The notes under the pieces are model-generated. The model worked only from the letters and a program-made list of their open reading frames with translations. It was not told where the DNA came from and made no database searches. DNA of 8,364 nt from Methylococcaceae bacterium. GTDB taxonomy: Bacteria; Pseudomonadota; Gammaproteobacteria; Methylococcales; Methylomonadaceae. The DNA lies in contig CANNNN010000102.1 of NCBI GenBank assembly GCA_947506075.1, positions 1 to 8,364 on the forward strand. The letters are read 5' to 3'. The position numbers and the translations under genes were made by a program. This document shows, piece by piece, positions 5,779 to 8,364 of the stretch. The first letter of the stretch is position 1; the number at the start of each line of letters is the position of its first letter.

Positions 5779-5834
5779 CTTGCTCAGATTTAAAATGGAA
5801 GCCGGATTACGGGTTTTGTTGCTAGACTGCACCT

Positions 5835-6779
5835 TTAACCTTTACCTCGCGTACGGGTTCTGGTGTCACTGTTAGTAGGCGATTTGTCTTTAGACAGTTC
5901 CATTGTTTCAAAGCGTTTTTCAATAAAATTAATGATTAACTCGGCAATATCTTTGCCGCTGGCATTCTCAATGCCTTGTAGTCCCGGTGATGAATTGACC
6001 TCCATAATGACCGGGCCGTGATTAGAACGCAGGATATCGACACCGCAGACATTCAGTCCCATAATTTTAGCGGCGCGCACCGCAGTAGAGCGTTCTTCGG
6101 GCGTTAAACGGACTAAAGTTGCAGAACCGCCACGGTGCAAGTTGGAACGAAATTCACCTGGCGTTGCCTGGCGTTTCATAGCTGCAACGACTTTGTCGCC
6201 AACCACAAAACAGCGAATATCACTGCCGCCGGCTTCCTTGATGAACTCCTGCACCATGATATTGGCTTTAAGCCCCATAAACGCCTGAATAACACTCTCG
6301 GCGGCATTATGGGTTTCGGCCAAAACCACGCCGATGCCTTGCGTACCTTCAAGCAATTTAATCACCAGTGGAGCGCCGCCAACTTGAGCAATCAGATCTT
6401 CAATATCGTCAGGATTATTAGCAAAACCGGTTACCGGCAGGCCAATACCCTTTCGGGCCAGCAGTTGAATTGACCTTAATTTATCGCGGGAGCGTGATAT
6501 CGCTACCGATTCGTTCAACGGGAATACGTTCATCATTTCGAATTGTCTTAAAACGGCAGTCCCGTAGAAAGTGACTGAAGCGCCAATCCGGGGAATAACG
6601 GCATCGAATCCCGTTAAGTCTTCGCCCCGATAATGAATTGATGGATTATGTGAAGTAATGTTCATATAACAACGCAATACATCCAGAACCCGTACCGTAT
6701 GACCTCGATCTTCTGCGGCTTTAACCAATCGAGAGGTCGAATACAGTTTGGGGTTACGGGATAAAATGGCAATTTTCAT
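5835..6779 (-). CDS. rimK: RimK, ATP-grasp ribosomal protein S6--L-glutamate ligase
   Basis: RimK uses ATP to add glutamate residues to the C-terminus of ribosomal protein S6. The 314-residue protein aligns from its first residue with E. coli RimK (300 aa). It shows MKIAILSRNPKLYS, CYMNIT, SIHYRG, FDAVIPRIGA, and FYGTAVLRQFEMM with PLNESVAI. The ATP-grasp core then has RDKLRSIQLLARKGI, GGAPLVIKLLEGTQGIGVVLAE, DIRCFVVGD, FRSNLHRGG and VDILRSNHGPVIMEVNSSPGLQGIE, which holds the metal-binding Asp, Glu and Asn. The ATG at 6779 is chosen by homology, although no good Shine-Dalgarno is visible; a longer in-frame reading to 7004 would add 75 residues without family support. The C-terminus has an extra Lys/Arg-rich tail (~300-314). 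Its probable substrate gene rpsF lies at 410-874. Confidence 0.95.
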   Translation of the reverse strand: MKIAILSRNPKLYSTSRLVKAAEDRGHTVRVLDVLRCYMNITSHNPSIHYRGEDLTGFDAVIPRIGASVTFYGTAVLRQFEMMNVFPLNESVAISRSRDKLRSIQLLARKGIGLPVTGFANNPDDIEDLIAQVGGAPLVIKLLEGTQGIGVVLAETHNAAESVIQAFMGLKANIMVQEFIKEAGGSDIRCFVVGDKVVAAMKRQATPGEFRSNLHRGGSATLVRLTPEERSTAVRAAKIMGLNVCGVDILRSNHGPVIMEVNSSPGLQGIENASGKDIAELIINFIEKRFETMELSKDKSPTNSDTRTRTRGKG

Positions 6780-7273
6780 AAAGACGTAAAGTTCTCGATT
6801 TAATACATTAAGATAAACGCATATTTTGACACGAAATAAAGCAGGATGCTTAAGAAATGGGGCAGGGTAGCGCGGTTGGTGAGCATTAAAAGTGAAAGCA
6901 TTTTGTAAGGCACTGATTTTTAGATTGATATAAAAGCATGGTGATTGTCTGCTATCCCTGATGTTGAGCGTAGAGCGTGCAAGGGGCATGGCTTGGATGT
7001 ACATGACGAGCGAGGAGCTTTAATTTCTGAAGGCACTTGGACCGGCCTATTAATGCTAATGGACTACTGTTCTGCTCTATCGGCTCCTGAATTTGAACTC
7101 CAGACATTAACCAACGGCATTTAATGTTATTAATATGTACTGCGTGTGTTACTGTAGGTTTGAGTTGTAAGCCTTGCAGATAATGATATGCGCAAAGCAC
7201 CTGCTCATTCTTGTCAAACCATCAAACTAAGTCTTGCGAAAGACCAGCTATTAATTTTAAGGCAACCTAATTC
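6780..7273. other. 494-bp region without a convincing gene
   Basis: This gap separates the divergent rimK (minus) and the secreted-protein gene (plus), so it should hold promoters for both. For the plus gene, TTGAGT (7160-7165) with TGATAT (7184-7189) at 18-bp spacing is a weak candidate. Two hairpins are visible: ACATTAA (7104-7110) with TTAATGT (7121-7127), and GTCTT (7231-7235) with AAGAC (7240-7244) closed by a GCGA tetraloop. A minus-strand frame at 6952-7200 begins with GTG, lacks a good ribosome binding site and has no recognisable family; I do not call it. A 20-codon plus frame (6961-7023) also lacks a ribosome binding site. Confidence 0.5.
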
Positions 7274-7798
7274 ATGAAAAATCTCACGTTAATTCCTGCT
7301 ATTTTGTTATCTGTAATTTCTGTCAATGCGCTGGCAGATAATGAGCATCAGACATCAGTTAAATATAACTGTAAAACTATAACTGGAACCATTGCACCAT
7401 TACTTCCTGATCCGGCTTGTAATATTAAGCAAGAACAGCTGGGACATTTTCCGGATGTAAATTTTTTAGGATTTCCCGGCACCTGTTTTAAAAGTACCTT
7501 AACGGCCACGCTTGGCAATATACAGGTCACAGGAACGTCTTATTCCGGTTTGACTGCGAACGCCATCAATGATCCTGCTATTTTGACAGCGGCAAGCGTT
7601 ATCCGTCTTAATGCAGGCTCTGATGAATTAGGTCGTGTTTTTACAACGGATATGACTTTGCTCGCAAACAGTAAAGAGAATTTAACCATGGTGGACGGTA
7701 GCAAAATATACAATGGCGGCAAGGGACACCTTGAGATCACAGGCAATGCACTTTATGAACAAACCACTTTTGCCGGTACCTTATGTAGCCAAAATTAA
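7274..7798 (+). CDS. Small secreted protein with four cysteines, family not recognised
   Basis: The 174-residue protein has a clear type I signal peptide: Lys2, hydrophobic ~4-17, cleavage after ALA (19-21). The mature chain (~153 aa) contains four Cys (C33, C49, C71, C171), an even number that fits two periplasmic disulfides. It is rich in Thr, Gly, Asn and Leu. Alternating beta-like stretches near 75-90 (LTATLGNIQVTGTSYSG) and near 121-170 suggest an all-beta fold. The C-terminal run GKGHLEITGNALYEQTTFAGTLC has the rhythm of a beta-barrel of the AOC/dirigent or calycin type; this is only a visual impression. AAGG (7259-7262) lies 11 bases upstream of the ATG, rather far. It stands alone between gaps, so context gives no function. 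No catalytic motif is seen. Confidence 0.8.
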   Translation: MKNLTLIPAILLSVISVNALADNEHQTSVKYNCKTITGTIAPLLPDPACNIKQEQLGHFPDVNFLGFPGTCFKSTLTATLGNIQVTGTSYSGLTANAINDPAILTAASVIRLNAGSDELGRVFTTDMTLLANSKENLTMVDGSKIYNGGKGHLEITGNALYEQTTFAGTLCSQN

Positions 7799-7900
7799 TC
7801 GTTTGAGGGGCGGTTAGGCGTTAGGCGTCAACAAAAAACCTTGGGACTTCGCCGCCGCTGTGACCATAGATATGCCGACTAAAATAAAACATCTGCTAAA
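7799..7900. other. Short gap with a tandem TTAGGCG repeat
   Basis: About 20 bp after the secreted-protein gene, TTAGGCG occurs twice head to tail. No terminator with a T-run is evident on the plus strand. A TAAAAT (7897-7902) is a possible -10 for the next gene, but no matching -35 is seen and the transcript would start almost at the ribosome binding site. Confidence 0.3.
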
Positions 7901-7920
7901 ATGGTGCAAGGAGGCACCAT
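7901..7920 (+). promoter_or_regulatory. Hairpin presenting the Shine-Dalgarno of the aas-like gene
   Basis: ATGGTGC (7901-7907) pairs perfectly with GCACCAT (7914-7920). The 6-base loop is AAGGAG, a strong Shine-Dalgarno 8 bases ahead of the ATG at 7922. Displaying the site in a loop keeps it single-stranded and could favour initiation, or could offer a compact target for a regulator. The start of the CDS is well supported by this site and by homology. Confidence 0.55.
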
Positions 7921-7921
7921 C

Positions 7922-8364
7922 ATGCTAAAAAAATTTTTACGCTGGCTGTTAACCTTGATTTACAAGGTTGAAATAAAAGGTCTGGACAACTATCAAAAAG
8001 CCGGGAAACGCGTCCTGATTATATCCAATCACACTTCGTTCCTGGACCCTTTACTGTTGGGAGTATTTTTACCCGACGACATCACGTTTGCGATCAATAC
8101 CCAGATTTCCCAGCGCTGGTGGCTAAAGCCTTTTCTGAGCTTATCCCGCGTATTTCCGATGGATCCGACCCATCCTTTATCCTTAAAGGATTTGATTCAT
8201 CATCTGCAACAAGATACCCGCACTGTGATTTTTCCGGAAGGTCGCATTACCGTGACCGGTTCGATGATGAAAATTTACGACGGCACCGGCATGGTCGCCG
8301 ATAAATCGGCAGCGGCGATACTGCCGGTAAGGATTGAGGGCGCTGAATACACGCATTTTTCCAA
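7922..8364 (+). CDS. aas: Aas-like 1-acyl-glycerophospholipid acyltransferase, 5' part, cut by the window edge
   Basis: The 147 codons visible match the N-terminus of E. coli Aas (2-acyl-glycerophosphoethanolamine acyltransferase / acyl-ACP synthetase), which re-acylates lysophospholipids at the inner membrane. Acyltransferase motif I is NHTSFLD (H37 and D42 form HX4D). Motif III is FPEGRIT (104-110), followed by GSMMKIYDGTG and then PVRIEGAEYTHFS, which is nearly identical in spacing to E. coli. VFPMDPTHP resembles the VPLDPTQP stretch. An N-terminal hydrophobic helix (5-14) is present. The AAGGAG site at 7908-7913 sets the start. Only the acyltransferase domain is visible. Whether the AMP-forming acyl-ACP synthetase domain follows cannot be seen; a free-standing PlsC-type enzyme is the alternative, but the ITVTGSMMKIYDG context favours Aas. 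Confidence 0.88.
   Translation, partial: MLKKFLRWLLTLIYKVEIKGLDNYQKAGKRVLIISNHTSFLDPLLLGVFLPDDITFAINTQISQRWWLKPFLSLSRVFPMDPTHPLSLKDLIHHLQQDTRTVIFPEGRITVTGSMMKIYDGTGMVADKSAAAILPVRIEGAEYTHFS

Noticed and set aside
6780..7004. 75-residue N-terminal extension of RimK
   Set aside because: The frame is open, but the E. coli RimK alignment begins exactly at the Met encoded at 6779, and the extension has no family resemblance.
6961..7023. 20-codon Met-rich plus-strand frame
   Set aside because: No Shine-Dalgarno upstream and no family; it does not resemble known peptide cofactor precursors such as PqqA.
6952..7200. 82-codon minus-strand frame
   Set aside because: GTG start, no good ribosome binding site, irregular His/Cys/Gln-rich composition, no recognisable motif; likely chance.
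7150..7273. c-di-GMP (GEMM) riboswitch before the secreted-protein gene
   Set aside because: Pieces such as GCAAAG, CAAACC and a GCGA hairpin occur, but their order and pairing do not fit the known consensus.
8119..8304. 61-codon plus-strand frame at the right edge
   Set aside because: Out-of-frame shadow of the aas-like acyltransferase, whose HX4D and FPEGR motifs are read in another frame.
1..8364. Novel defence, mobile or CRISPR-type system
   Set aside because: No direct-repeat array, transposase, nuclease, toxin-antitoxin pair or phage gene could be found; the genes are mainly housekeeping.

Overview
The window reads as chromosomal core sequence from a gammaproteobacterium. The S6, S18, L9, WaaA, RimK and Aas-type proteins all resemble their E. 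coli counterparts closely over their length. A WaaA Kdo transferase implies a Gram-negative lipopolysaccharide outer membrane. A stand-alone FchA-type methenyl-tetrahydrofolate cyclohydrolase, a small rubredoxin and the rpsR-DUF2232-rplI order suggest a methylotroph, possibly Methylococcales. That placement is inference from gene content, not proof.

Layout. Positions 1-83 hold the probable 3' end of an unidentified gene. Positions 84-409 are non-coding: a cluster of strong palindromes (103-192), then a promoter with a GC-rich discriminator (295-323) and a structured leader that looks like the S6:S18 autoregulatory element (336-403). Next comes the ribosomal operon rpsF, rpsR, a DUF2232 membrane protein gene and rplI (410-2539). 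A perfect 16-bp hairpin separates it from waaA (2603-3859). After a 235-bp gap comes fchA (4095-4724). Converging on fchA from the minus strand are rimK (5835-6779), a rubredoxin gene (5509-5691) and an exported VasI/IalB-like protein gene (4831-5493). The last two are only 15 bp apart and form a likely two-gene unit. A 494-bp stretch without a convincing gene (6780-7273) leads to a gene for a small secreted cysteine-containing protein with no recognised family (7274-7798). The right edge carries the 5' part of an aas-like lysophospholipid acyltransferase gene (7922 to the edge), which starts behind a hairpin that displays its Shine-Dalgarno sequence.

How the genes relate. rpsF-rpsR-rplI supply ribosomal proteins. 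RimK, encoded about 5 kb away, is the enzyme family known to add glutamates to the S6 C-terminus, and the S6 here ends in an acidic tail with a terminal glutamate. WaaA and the Aas-like protein serve envelope lipid biosynthesis and turnover. FchA serves C1-tetrahydrofolate metabolism. I saw no CRISPR array, tRNA, rRNA, transposase, phage gene or defence system. Most of the window is ordinary housekeeping DNA. The points of interest are RNA-level structures, the rubredoxin/exported-protein pair and the orphan secreted protein.
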